A stretch of 64,000 nucleotides of DNA from Corynebacterium hylobatis (lineage in GTDB: Bacteria > Actinomycetota > Actinomycetes > Mycobacteriales > Mycobacteriaceae), in NCBI RefSeq assembly GCF_003955685.1, contig NZ_RXHJ01000008.1, forward strand, positions 62,001-126,000, in the 5' to 3' direction. The number at the start of each line of letters is the position of its first letter. Within the stretch, counting starts at the first letter, position 1. Positions 29,282 to 37,291 of the stretch are shown in pieces. The notes under the pieces were generated by a model. It was not told the origin of the DNA, searched no databases, and saw only the letters and a list, made by a program, of their open reading frames with translations. The translations under genes and the position numbers were made by a program.

Positions 29282-32050
29282 TCACTCCTTCTCCTTCCTT
29301 TCCACCAGCAGGCCCAACTGTTCGTCATAGCGGAATACATAACGCTCCACCTCCCTCGATAAGGTTTCGTCCAGGACCAGCGGCAGCATGCCTTTGAGCC
29401 AACGGGATTGCTGCCAGGACTCCTGCCCGTCGGACTCAAGATCCCCGAGGTCATCGTCGCTGAGCGTCCAGCCCGGGAGCCGGACGGTACAGCGCGCGAG
29501 GTTTCTGGCAACGGAATAGTCGAGTTCCATGGTGCCGTCGACGGGCATACCGTCGAGTTCCCGCACGTGAGGTAGTGCGTAGAGTCTGCCGTTGACATTG
29601 CGTACCACGATGACCTCGAAGGACTCATCGGCGTCGCGGACCTGTCCGGCAGCTGCCTGCTCATCGGCAATCGACGGCTGTCTGCTCCACCCCGCCAGAT
29701 CCTCTGATTCCGGTTTCGGGATGCGGGCAAGCTCAGCGCGTTTGATCTGACTCTTTTCAAAGTCCATTTCATTTCTGTGCGCCTGCGCCCACTGCTCCAC
29801 CCACCCGGCTGGCGCAGCGCGTTCAGTGTCGTAGCTGACAGAAACGAGCTTCTCGACGTCCACCGGTGTGGTTATCCGCCCATAGGATTCCTGGAGATGG
29901 TCTGCCAGAACACTCAGGGACCGCAGGAGAGGTGCGCTGCGGTAGACCCTGACACTGCCTTTCTGCATCGATGGTGCCGGCCCTGTGGTGTCCGGGATCC
30001 CGGCACCGAAGATCGACAAGGTCGGCTTCTTCAAGGTTTCAGGACGGAGTTCATTTAGCACTGGGTGACGGTGGAGCCGCCCGATGCGCTGAATAATCAG
30101 GTCAGTGGGGGCGATGTCACTGATCATGGCGTCGAAATCCAGATCCAGGCCCTGCTCGATAATCTGGGTTGAGACCACGATCAGCTTTTTTGGGCGTGCA
30201 TCGCCAGCCTGGCGTCCAAGCTGGTGGACCAACGACCCTTCGAGATCAACCCGGTCCGAGGTGAGGAACCGCGCATGAAGTAGCACCGTCGCATCCTCCT
30301 GTGCAGAGATGAGACAGTACAGCTCCTGGGCCCGGCTGACGGTGGAGCAGATGATTCCGATACAACCACCGTCAGTAGACAGATCGAGGGCTTTGGCCGC
30401 CATCTCTGGCAGGTCGCCTTCTGAGAATATGACGTGGGTGGTGCGGTTGAGACCGTCGTGTTCCGGCGCGATGGTTTCGGTGGTGTGTCCGTCAGTCCAG
30501 GTGATACGAGGATAGACGGGGGAATCATCCAGTTTCGAGCCGGTTCCGTCATAGCCGGAAGCGCCACTGTAGTAGGCGTCGAGAAGCTCTTTGCGCATAG
30601 CTGGCGGCAGCGTCGCAGACAATGCGATCACCGGTACCCCGTACAGCCCCAACCACTCAAGCAGGCAAGTGGTGTAGACACGCATATAGGAATCGGCAGC
30701 ATGGATCTCATCAATGATGACGACCTTTCCCGCCAACCCCAGGTGACGCAGGACGTTGTGACGGGATTGGAGCGTAGCGAAGAGGATCTGATCGATGGTG
30801 CCTACCACCACAGAGGCCAGCAGTCCCGTCTTCCGACCCTGAAACCACTGGGTGGCCTCCAGTTGCGTCTGATCGGCTGGCACGTCGTCATCGTGGATGG
30901 ACGAGAAACCCGATGACGTCACTTCCCGGAACTCATCATTGAACTCGGACTTGCCGTGGGCGAGCACCGTGGACACAGATTCCGGCGAACCGGACTGCGA
31001 CAGCCACTGCGCCACTCTGCTGAAGATGGCATCCGATGTCACGCGGGTAGGCTGGGCGAAAAACAGACCGTTGAAACCGAACTTCGATGCGGTGATATCA
31101 GCCAGCGCCAGGGCCGCTTCTGTCTTCCCCGAACCGGTCTCATTCTCAATGATGGTGAACGACGGTCTGGTCTGCGCATTGCCCACCTCGATGACCGCCT
31201 GCTGCACATTACGCAACGCCGCCGATTTCGGCAGGGCAAAACGGGAGATGAACTCAGCACTGTCCACCGGAGACGGTTGCCACCGCCCACCGAGGTTGAT
31301 TCGAACCCTGGCATTGTCGAGTCGCTCCCCAGGATCCTGATACTGTCCGCTGATGAGAGGGAAATTCTCCGTCGAAGAGGCCACCCAGTCCGCAGCGATC
31401 AGGACACCAGTGGTCAGCGCCGCGACGGCATTCGGAATGATCTTGTCGTCGGCATCATTGAAGAGCGTGGCACAGCGTTGAATATCTTCCTCGCTGAGAC
31501 CGGCATCCCCGATCAGAACATCCAGCAGCTCAAATCGAGCCTCCTGCCACTGGGACGAGCGGCGCATCTCCTGGGCAAGATCATCCGAGGGCGACTTGAA
31601 AGGATTGAAGGTTCCATGGTGGCCAGCGATGACAGCGAACCAGAACTCCTTGGTTATCGGATCCAGTCGGTTCCCGGTGCGCTGCCCCAACCATGCAATC
31701 AGGGTGTGGGCGCTGATGATGGAATGCGGGTTGGCGGACATCTGGTTCGGCGTGACCGCACCGTCGAATCCGGCTGCGGCGACCCGCATGGAAAGCGTCG
31801 GATTCTTCTGCTGGAAGAACGGACTCGCCTTTCCGATGTCGTGAGCGCAAGCCGCAAGCTTCAGCACCACGTCCATCGGTACTTCCCCCATCATGTCAGA
31901 GAGAAACTTCCTGGTGGCTGGAGCGAGAAGGGAATCAGAGACATTCGTGATGATCCCGCTGATATCAAGGCTGTGTTGCAGCAGTGATAGATACTCCGAG
32001 GCACTGTAGTCAGAGGTTTTCGCCCAGAAGAGATTGAGATGCTTCGTCAT
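29282..32050 (-). CDS. cas3: CRISPR nuclease-helicase Cas3
   Basis: The 922-residue protein has an N-terminal HD nuclease (CAHDIGKASPFF, His-Asp at 70-71) and a superfamily 2 helicase with ETGSGKTEAAL (Walker A) and VIIDEIHAADSY (motif II). It degrades DNA after Cascade binding. It is the first gene of the cas operon; a core promoter sits just upstream (32063-32090). Only six to seven bases separate the predicted transcript start from the ATG. Confidence 0.96.
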   Translation of the reverse strand: MTKHLNLFWAKTSDYSASEYLSLLQHSLDISGIITNVSDSLLAPATRKFLSDMMGEVPMDVVLKLAACAHDIGKASPFFQQKNPTLSMRVAAAGFDGAVTPNQMSANPHSIISAHTLIAWLGQRTGNRLDPITKEFWFAVIAGHHGTFNPFKSPSDDLAQEMRRSSQWQEARFELLDVLIGDAGLSEEDIQRCATLFNDADDKIIPNAVAALTTGVLIAADWVASSTENFPLISGQYQDPGERLDNARVRINLGGRWQPSPVDSAEFISRFALPKSAALRNVQQAVIEVGNAQTRPSFTIIENETGSGKTEAALALADITASKFGFNGLFFAQPTRVTSDAIFSRVAQWLSQSGSPESVSTVLAHGKSEFNDEFREVTSSGFSSIHDDDVPADQTQLEATQWFQGRKTGLLASVVVGTIDQILFATLQSRHNVLRHLGLAGKVVIIDEIHAADSYMRVYTTCLLEWLGLYGVPVIALSATLPPAMRKELLDAYYSGASGYDGTGSKLDDSPVYPRITWTDGHTTETIAPEHDGLNRTTHVIFSEGDLPEMAAKALDLSTDGGCIGIICSTVSRAQELYCLISAQEDATVLLHARFLTSDRVDLEGSLVHQLGRQAGDARPKKLIVVSTQIIEQGLDLDFDAMISDIAPTDLIIQRIGRLHRHPVLNELRPETLKKPTLSIFGAGIPDTTGPAPSMQKGSVRVYRSAPLLRSLSVLADHLQESYGRITTPVDVEKLVSVSYDTERAAPAGWVEQWAQAHRNEMDFEKSQIKRAELARIPKPESEDLAGWSRQPSIADEQAAAGQVRDADESFEVIVVRNVNGRLYALPHVRELDGMPVDGTMELDYSVARNLARCTVRLPGWTLSDDDLGDLESDGQESWQQSRWLKGMLPLVLDETLSREVERYVFRYDEQLGLLVERKEKE

Positions 32051-32062
32051 GTTCCGCTCTTA

Positions 32063-32090
32063 TTTATAACAATAAACGTCTTAAGCACAA
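32063..32090 (-). promoter_or_regulatory. Core promoter of the cas operon
   Basis: On the minus strand, TTGTGC (32085-32090) and TATAAA (32063-32068) are 16 bp apart and stand 12 bp before the cas3 ATG. No other promoter-like element is seen before casA, so this probably drives all eight cas genes. Confidence 0.65.
32068..32085 (+). promoter_or_regulatory. Putative Cascade autorepression site in the cas3 promoter
   Basis: On the plus strand, AAC (32068-32070) is followed by AATAAACGTCTTA (32071-32083). The pseudo-spacer upstream gives the guide AATAATCGTCTGA: 11 of 13 bases agree and the two mismatches are positions 6 and 12, the bases that Cas7e flips out. The site lies between the -10 and -35 boxes, so bound Cascade would block RNA polymerase. 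The short match should be too weak for Cas3 cutting (inference from known seed rules). Confidence 0.65.
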
Positions 32091-32248
32091 CCTGATGGTA
32101 GCTGACATTCTTTCCTTGTGTAGGAAATCTTCCCAGCGGGGGTACACACGGTCGACACCCGTGCCAGATTGTCGAATGCGAAGATCCCTATAGGAAGAGC
32201 ACAGAACCCCTGCCCAACCGAAAATAAATTCGATTAAACAAGGGTACT

Positions 32249-32276
32249 GGATAGCCCCGCTGACTGCGGGGAGCAG
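32249..32276 (-). repeat. Degenerate CRISPR repeat 1 (downstream copy)
   Basis: Keeps TCTCCCCGC-like 5' arm (CTGCTCCCCGC) and the GCGGGG 3' arm with a five-base loop instead of four; the end reads CTATCC. Confidence 0.75.
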
Positions 32277-32297
32277 GATCATCTCAGACGATTATTC

Positions 32298-32326
32298 GGA
32301 TCATCCCCACGAGGATGGGGAGCCAG
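32298..32326 (-). repeat. Degenerate CRISPR repeat 2 (upstream copy)
   Basis: Its last 11 bases differ from the array repeat at one position, so the 5' handle of a derived crRNA would be almost normal. The stem is changed on both sides yet still pairs. Confidence 0.78.
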
Positions 32327-32341
32327 AAATGATCGACTCAC

Positions 32342-32370
32342 AGTCTACGGAGGGCCTGGCCGATTTTCAC
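32342..32370 (-). promoter_or_regulatory. Predicted promoter of the crRNA-like RNA
   Basis: GTGAAA and TAGACT with a 17-bp gap on the minus strand; TAGACT is the same -10 type seen before other genes in this window. Confidence 0.5.
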
Positions 32371-32422
32371 CAGCCCCTGCCCGCGCGACACAAAAAGAGC
32401 GACGTCGATTAGCCTTGACCCC

Positions 32423-33226
32423 ATGACTCTTCCCTCCCCCAGCCCGCAGGCTCATGCGCTCGTCACGGGCGCCAGCCAGGGCATCGGCATGGCCATGGCG
32501 CGTGATCTCGCGTCGATGGGCCACAATCTCATCATCGTCGCCCGGCGCGAGAATGTTCTCCGGGATTTCGCCGCGGAGCTTGAGTCCGCGCATGGTGTGG
32601 ACGTCGAGGTCTTCGCGGCTGATCTGAGCAGGCACGAGGACGTCGACCGCCTCATCGCGCACATGGCGGATCGTGAGATCTCCATCCTGATCAACTCGGC
32701 TGGCATCGCCACGTTCGGGCCGCTGGTCAGGCAGGACTGGGACCATGAGATGGCCCAGTTCAACCTCAATGCCACTGCCGTCTTCCGGCTCACGCGCGCG
32801 GTGCTGGACGGGATGCTGGAGCGGAAGTCGGGGGCGATCTGCAACGTGGGTTCCGCAGCGGGCAACGTGCCGATCCCGAACAACGCCACCTACGTGTTCA
32901 CCAAGGCGGGGGTCAACGCCTTCACCGAGGCCCTGCACTACGAGCTGAAGGGCACCGGTGTGACCTGCACGCTGCTGGCGCCGGGTCCGGTGCGTGATGC
33001 GGTGGTTCCGGATGCGGAGAAGTCGATCGTCGATAAGGTCGTCCCTGATTTCCTGTGGACCACCTACGAGTCCTGCTCCCGCGAGACGCTTGAGGCGATG
33101 GCGAAGAACCAGCGTCGCGTGGTGCCGGGTCCGCTGAGCAAGGCGATGAATGCCGTGTCCAAGATTGCACCGACGGGGCTGCTCGCGCCGGTGATCGGTA
33201 AGTTCTATTCGAAGATGGGTGACTAG
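32423..33226 (+). CDS. cmrA: Mycolate reductase CmrA-like SDR
   Basis: The 267-residue short-chain dehydrogenase has GASQGIG (about 15-21), NSAG and YVFTK (catalytic Tyr-Lys) motifs. Length, the C-terminal APTGLLAPVIGKFYSK segment and the following orn gene match C. glutamicum cmrA and M. tuberculosis Rv2509, which reduce the beta-keto intermediate in mycolic acid synthesis. TAGCCT lies seven bases before the ATG, so the mRNA is probably leaderless. The cas locus ends just upstream. Confidence 0.85.
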   Translation: MTLPSPSPQAHALVTGASQGIGMAMARDLASMGHNLIIVARRENVLRDFAAELESAHGVDVEVFAADLSRHEDVDRLIAHMADREISILINSAGIATFGPLVRQDWDHEMAQFNLNATAVFRLTRAVLDGMLERKSGAICNVGSAAGNVPIPNNATYVFTKAGVNAFTEALHYELKGTGVTCTLLAPGPVRDAVVPDAEKSIVDKVVPDFLWTTYESCSRETLEAMAKNQRRVVPGPLSKAMNAVSKIAPTGLLAPVIGKFYSKMGD

Positions 33227-33229
33227 CAA

Positions 33230-33868
33230 GTGATCGAGAACAACGTCGCACGGAAGAATGACCGCCTGGTGTGGGTTGACCTGGAGATGACCGGGCTGGA
33301 CTACGAACGCCACGTCATCGTGGAGATCGCCGCGCTGGTCACCGACGCAAACCTCCATATCCTCGGTGAGGGCGTGGATCTGGTCGTCCACGCCACCGAG
33401 GAGGAACTGGCGGAGATGGATGACTTCGTCACCAACATGCACGAGTCCTCCGGGTTGACCGAGCAGATCCGCCAGTCGACCGTGACCATGGCGGAGGCGG
33501 AGGACGCTGTCCTCGCGCTCATCGCCGAGCACTGCTCGCCTGAGCATCCCGCTCCCCTGGCCGGCAACTCGATCGCCACGGACCGGGCGTTCATCCACAA
33601 GCAGATGCCGCGTCTCGACGCCGCGCTGCACTACCGCATGGTCGACGTCTCCTCCATCAAGGAGCTCGCCCGCCGCTGGTTCCCCAAGGCCTATTTCAAC
33701 CAGCCGGAGAAGGGCCTGGCCCACCGCGCGCTGGCCGACATCATCGAGTCCATCCGCGAGCTCGACTACTACCGACGCACCGTCTTCGTCCCCACCCCGG
33801 GTCCGGAATCACCTGCAGCAGCCGAACAGTCGACCGCAGTTCAGGCCCACTACCAGCAGTTTTTGTAA
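33230..33868 (+). CDS. orn: Oligoribonuclease
   Basis: The 212-residue 3'-5' exonuclease is of the DEDDh class: [10 protein letters not shown] (Asp, Glu) at the N-terminus, [11 protein letters not shown] and HRALADI with the last His and Asp. It degrades di- to pentanucleotides at the end of RNA turnover and pGpG. GTG start, three bases after cmrA, so they form an operon. The C-terminal tail after residue 190 is not part of the fold. Confidence 0.95.
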   Translation: MIENNVARKNDRLVWVDLEMTGLDYERHVIVEIAALVTDANLHILGEGVDLVVHATEEELAEMDDFVTNMHESSGLTEQIRQSTVTMAEAEDAVLALIAEHCSPEHPAPLAGNSIATDRAFIHKQMPRLDAALHYRMVDVSSIKELARRWFPKAYFNQPEKGLAHRALADIIESIRELDYYRRTVFVPTPGPESPAAAEQSTAVQAHYQQFL

Positions 33869-33916
33869 ATTGCGCCGGATGGGTTAATCTGTAGTCCGCT
33901 GCGATCAAGCAGCGAT

Positions 33917-33990
33917 GGTGGCTGTAGTTCAGTTGGTAGAGCACCAGGTTGTGATCCTGGGTGTCGCGGGTTCGAGCCCCGTCAGCCACC
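33917..33990 (+). tRNA. tRNA-His (GTG)
   Basis: Anticodon stem CCAGG/CCTGG encloses TTGTGAT with anticodon GTG; the acceptor GTGGCTG pairs with CAGCCAC, and the extra 5' G at 33917 faces C at 33990, the hallmark of tRNA-His. Confidence 0.94.
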
Positions 33991-33998
33991 CCCACGAG

Positions 33999-34038
33999 GC
34001 AGGCCCCGGACTTTCATGGTCCGGGGCCTGCTGTTTTT
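33999..34038 (+). terminator. Terminator after tRNA-His
   Basis: Perfect 13-bp stem (33999-34011 with 34019-34031), seven-base loop, then TGTTTTT. Confidence 0.9.
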
Positions 34039-34104
34039 CTTCCTATACTGGGATTTTGTGCCCGGGCCACACGGGCCGGCACGGATCAGTCAAGGAGAAT
34101 CACG

Positions 34105-34476
34105 ATGACTTTCAGCATGGACAAGGGCAATGAGTTCGTCGAGGAGACGCAGAGCCCCGAGGGTGCGGCCACCTGGAAGCAGCAGCTGGATGAATTCGCC
34201 CCGGGTGCATCCGACTGGGTGGTCGGCGCCGTCTTCGGCGGGACCTACCAGCGCAAGGGCATCGACCTGAAGACGCGCCAGCTGCTCAACATCGCCGCAC
34301 TGGCGGCCATGGGTGGGGTGGAGCCGCAGCTGACCGGCCACATCAGGACCGCGATTGAGGTCGCAGGGATGAGCCGGGAGGAGGTCGGCGAGAGCATCGT
34401 CCACCTCATGCCCTACATCGGTGTGCCGAAGACGTTGGCCGCCATGCGCTGCATGAAGGCCGCAGTCGACGGGTAG
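34105..34476 (+). CDS. Carboxymuconolactone decarboxylase family protein
   Basis: About 123 residues from the ATG at 34105 with AAGGAG upstream. The AhpD-like/CMD helical core is visible in LLNIAALAAMGGVEPQLTGHIRTAIEVAG; no CXXC pair is present, so it is not an AhpD-type peroxidase. It resembles gamma-carboxymuconolactone decarboxylase-like proteins, with the substrate unknown. Confidence 0.82.
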   Translation: MTFSMDKGNEFVEETQSPEGAATWKQQLDEFAPGASDWVVGAVFGGTYQRKGIDLKTRQLLNIAALAAMGGVEPQLTGHIRTAIEVAGMSREEVGESIVHLMPYIGVPKTLAAMRCMKAAVDG

Positions 34477-34515
34477 CTCTTGACCGCCCCACCACCGGGG
34501 TGTTTCGTGGTGGTC

Positions 34516-34992
34516 ATGGCGATCAACAGCAGTCTGCGCGAGGCAATGAACCGGCTGGTGGGTACGTGGCGGACCGAGGGACGCATGCTCGACGGGGATG
34601 GCGACACCTGGTCCGGCCACGACATCTACGAATGGTTCCCCGGCGGGCAGCACATGGTGCACCGGGTGGACGTGGAAATCTTCGGTGCCCGCAAGGAGTC
34701 CATGGAGTTTCTCACGCCCCGTGAGGGTTCAGTGGACACGATCGACCAGGTCTCCTTCGATGCCGCCGGCACCGTGGAGACCTCCGTCGGTCACTTCGAC
34801 ATGGAGGGCCGCTACCTTATCGACGCCGGCGGGGCCCGGGCGGTACTGAGCTTCGACGGACCCGATGCGATGGGTGCGCACTGGCAGTACCGCGCAGCCG
34901 ACGGCACCTGGATCGACTGGATGCGGGTCAGCTTCACGCGGATCGCGGCCCCGCACATCGAGGTCCGGTCGAAACCGGGCCACGCAGACTGA
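34516..34992 (+). CDS. Small beta-barrel protein of unknown function (DUF1579-like)
   Basis: About 158 residues from the ATG at 34516; a TTG at 34480 and GTG codons at 34507-34510 are alternative starts. The repeated pattern (LVGTWRTEGRM, GHDIYEWFPGG, HFDMEGRYLID, WIDWMRVSFTRI) suggests a lipocalin-like barrel similar to DUF1579. An inverted repeat CCACCAC/GTGGTGG just before the ATG might hide the ribosome site. No catalytic residues recognised. Confidence 0.6.
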   Translation: MAINSSLREAMNRLVGTWRTEGRMLDGDGDTWSGHDIYEWFPGGQHMVHRVDVEIFGARKESMEFLTPREGSVDTIDQVSFDAAGTVETSVGHFDMEGRYLIDAGGARAVLSFDGPDAMGAHWQYRAADGTWIDWMRVSFTRIAAPHIEVRSKPGHAD

Positions 34993-35001
34993 CCCCCGCC
35001 C

Positions 35002-36279
35002 CTATTCCGCCAGGTGCCCCCGCAGCGTGGTCGCCGTGTATTCCGTGCGGAACAGGCCACGTTCCTGGAGCACGGGGATGACCAGGTCCACGAAGTCCTC
35101 GATACCCGCGGGCAGGGAGGGCGGCATGAGATTGAATCCGTCCGCTCCCCCACCGTCGACCCAGCGGGCCATCTCGTCGGCGATCTGTTCCGGGGTACCC
35201 ACGAAGGTGGCGTGCCCACCACCCGCGGCGAGGTAGCCGAGCAGTTCCCGCACGGTGGGCTGTTTCGATTCGATGATGCGCAGGATCGTGGCGTAGCGGC
35301 CCTTCGGCCCGGTGAACTCCTCAAGGGTGGGCAGCTGCGGCACCGGCGCATCGAGTTCCCAGCCGGAGGTGTCCTGGGCGATGAAATAGGACAGTCCCTT
35401 CAGCGCGTCCGCGACGGGCAGCAGCTCGTTGAGGGCACGCTGCTTCTCCCGGGCCTCTTCCTCGGTGCGTCCGACGTAGGTGACCAGGCCGGGCATGACG
35501 ATGAGCTCATCAGGGTCGCGGCCGGCCAGTTCAGCCCGGCGGCGCACGTCGAGGCGGTACTCGCGGGCCATCTGAAGGTCCCAGGCGACGGCGTAGACGC
35601 CTTCGGCGTATCTGGCCGCCAGGTCGCGGCCGGGTTCAGAGGCCCCCGCCTGGAAGAGGACCGGTCTCCCCTGCGGCGGGGCCGGGATGTTCAGCGGCCC
35701 GGCGACCACGAAATACTCACCGGAGTGCTCCAGCGACCGGAGGAGCGAAGCGTCGCCCCAGCCGAACGCGGGGTCGTTGCGCACCGCTTCGGCGGGGAAG
35801 GAATCCCAGAGGCGGTTGAGCACGGAGATGAACTCCTCGGCACGCGCGTAGCGTTCCGCGTGCGGCGGGAGGGCGGGCAGGCCGTGGTTGCGGGCCTCGG
35901 TGTCGTTCATCGAGGTCACCACGTTGATCCCGGCGCGCCCGCCAGAGATGTGGTCGAGGCTGGCGAGCTGGCGGGCGGCGTGGAAGGGGGACCAGAATGT
36001 CGATGAGATGGTGGTGACCAGGCCGATGTGTTCGGTGGCGCGCGCCAGGGCGGTCAGGGTGGTCACCGGTTCGAGGAACCACAGCGGCCCGGAGCCGACG
36101 CCGTCGAGGTCGGCGGACTGACCGTCGGCCAGGAACACCGCATCCAAGCGTCCCCGCTCGGCGATCTGCGCAAGCTCCTCCCAGTAGCTGATGTCGCCGA
36201 GTCGTCCGGCGGCGGAGTCCGGGGCGCGCCAGGCGGAGGTGTGGTGGCCGGCGGCGAAGGCGAAGAGGTTGAGGTGCAT
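35002..36279 (-). CDS. NtaA/SnaA/DszA-type FMN-dependent monooxygenase
   Basis: The 425-residue luciferase-like monooxygenase starts MHLNLFAFAAGHHTSAWR and has GRAGINVVTSMND and RNHGLP, typical of nitrilotriacetate monooxygenase component A relatives. These use FMNH2 from a separate reductase. It lies five bases after an SDR gene that is preceded by a TPP riboswitch, so it should respond to thiamine status. Target is probably a thiamine-related or sulfur/nitrogen heterocyclic compound; unproven. Confidence 0.85.
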   Translation of the reverse strand: MHLNLFAFAAGHHTSAWRAPDSAAGRLGDISYWEELAQIAERGRLDAVFLADGQSADLDGVGSGPLWFLEPVTTLTALARATEHIGLVTTISSTFWSPFHAARQLASLDHISGGRAGINVVTSMNDTEARNHGLPALPPHAERYARAEEFISVLNRLWDSFPAEAVRNDPAFGWGDASLLRSLEHSGEYFVVAGPLNIPAPPQGRPVLFQAGASEPGRDLAARYAEGVYAVAWDLQMAREYRLDVRRRAELAGRDPDELIVMPGLVTYVGRTEEEAREKQRALNELLPVADALKGLSYFIAQDTSGWELDAPVPQLPTLEEFTGPKGRYATILRIIESKQPTVRELLGYLAAGGGHATFVGTPEQIADEMARWVDGGGADGFNLMPPSLPAGIEDFVDLVIPVLQERGLFRTEYTATTLRGHLAE

Positions 36280-36283
36280 GTTT

Positions 36284-37060
36284 CTAGTCCTTGACCAGGC
36301 CGCCGTCGACGACGAGGTTCTGGCCGGTGACCGCGCGTGCCCAGGGGGAGGCGAAGAAGAGGATGGCGTCGGCGAATTCCTCCGGGGTGGTCACCGACTG
36401 CAGCGGGGTGGACGCTGCGATGAGGTCGAAGACCTCGTTCGGGGTGGCGGAGCTGGCGTCGGTGGTGCGCAGCAGTCCGCCGGAGAGCATGTTCACGGTG
36501 ACCTTCTTGGGCCCGAGGTCCGCAGCCAGGGTGCGGGTGAGTGAGAGCAGCGCGGCCTTGGCGGCGGTGTAGTCGTGGTACGGGACCACCGGGTACTGGA
36601 AGAGGTTGGTCCCGATGGTGATCACGCGTCCCGAACCGGCCTCCTCGAAACCGGGGAGGGCGGCCTGCACAGTGTTCAGGGTGCCCTGGACCGCTCCGGA
36701 GAACTGGGTCTCGAAGCGCTCGTAGGTGATCTCGTCGGCCTTGGGGCGGGCGTCACCGTCGAAGGAGAAGTCGATGAGCGCGTTGTTGACCACGGTGGTG
36801 ACGGGAGCGTCGAAGGCTGCGCGGGCGGTATCGACAAGCGCGTCCATCTGGGCGCGGTCGCGGACATCCGCCTGGATCGCGAGAGCCCGGCCGGGGTGCT
36901 TATCGACGATCGCGGCCGCCGCCGCAGCACTCGAGTGGTAGTTGATCACGACGCGGGCCCCCTCCCTGAGGAAAGCCTCCGTGATGGCCCGGCCGAGGCC
37001 GCGGGCCCCGCCGGTGACGAGCACGATCTGCTCGGGGATGGTTGGTGCAGTGGTGGTCAT
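36284..37060 (-). CDS. SDR oxidoreductase under TPP riboswitch
   Basis: The 258-residue protein has TGGARGLGRAI (about 15-25), NNAL instead of NNAG, and YTAAK catalytic residues. It looks like 3-oxoacyl-ACP reductase relatives but the context is that of thiamine-regulated metabolism. The ATG at 37060 follows AAAGG that lies inside a 7-bp hairpin (37066-37085). Confidence 0.83.
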   Translation of the reverse strand: MTTTAPTIPEQIVLVTGGARGLGRAITEAFLREGARVVINYHSSAAAAAAIVDKHPGRALAIQADVRDRAQMDALVDTARAAFDAPVTTVVNNALIDFSFDGDARPKADEITYERFETQFSGAVQGTLNTVQAALPGFEEAGSGRVITIGTNLFQYPVVPYHDYTAAKAALLSLTRTLAADLGPKKVTVNMLSGGLLRTTDASSATPNEVFDLIAASTPLQSVTTPEEFADAILFFASPWARAVTGQNLVVDGGLVKD

Positions 37061-37065
37061 GTGGA

Positions 37066-37085
37066 CGCCTTTCCGGGAAAAGGCG
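37066..37085 (-). promoter_or_regulatory. SD-sequestering hairpin
   Basis: Minus-strand arms CGCCTTT (37085-37079) and AAAGGCG (37072-37066) pair perfectly around a six-base loop; the AAAGG Shine-Dalgarno is in the second arm. It is a likely expression platform of the riboswitch. Confidence 0.6.
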
Positions 37086-37122
37086 AAGGTACCCCAGACG
37101 CCCCGGATGCACCGGAGCTGTG

Positions 37123-37200
37123 GACATTCCCTTCGCCAGTGCTAACTGGATCAGGTTCGACGGGTGTCATCTCAGCCGCTCGGTGGCGGCACCCCGTGTC
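37123..37200 (-). promoter_or_regulatory. TPP riboswitch (THI element)
   Basis: On the minus strand the conserved pieces occur in order: GGGGTGCC, GGCTGAGATGACACCC, GAACCTGATC, TTAGCACTGGCGAAGGGA. GACA (37200-37197) and TGTC (37126-37123) close the P1 stem. It precedes an SDR and a flavin monooxygenase, not a thiamine synthesis gene. Confidence 0.94.
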
Positions 37201-37291
37201 ACGTGCCCATCACTGTAGCAAGGGGGCGGCGCGCACCCACCCCGGTAGGTAACCTGGGCCACACATATTCCACGACTTATAGGAGTCCCCC

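Larger units (their letters stand above)
32249..32335 (-). ncRNA. Predicted crRNA-like regulator (CreR-like), two pseudo-repeats
   Basis: On the minus strand, a degenerate repeat at 32326-32298 (hairpin CCCCA/TGGGG, 3' end GGGGATGATCC against GGGGATGGTCC in the array) is followed by a 21-nt pseudo-spacer (32297-32277) and a second degenerate repeat at 32276-32249 (hairpin CCCCGC/GCGGGG, 3' end TATCC). Promoter-like boxes GTGAAA (32365-32370) and TAGACT (32342-32347), 17 bp apart, predict a start near 32335, nine bases before the first pseudo-repeat. Cas6e processing would give a short crRNA whose guide matches the cas3 promoter. Function is inferred. Confidence 0.65.

Noticed and set aside
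32064..32282. 72-codon frame upstream of cas3, considered as a small toxin (CreT-like)
   Set aside because: It runs through a pseudo-repeat, has no ribosome site and no toxin features. The guide matches the cas3 promoter, not a promoter for this frame, so a CreTA-type toxin-antitoxin is not supported.
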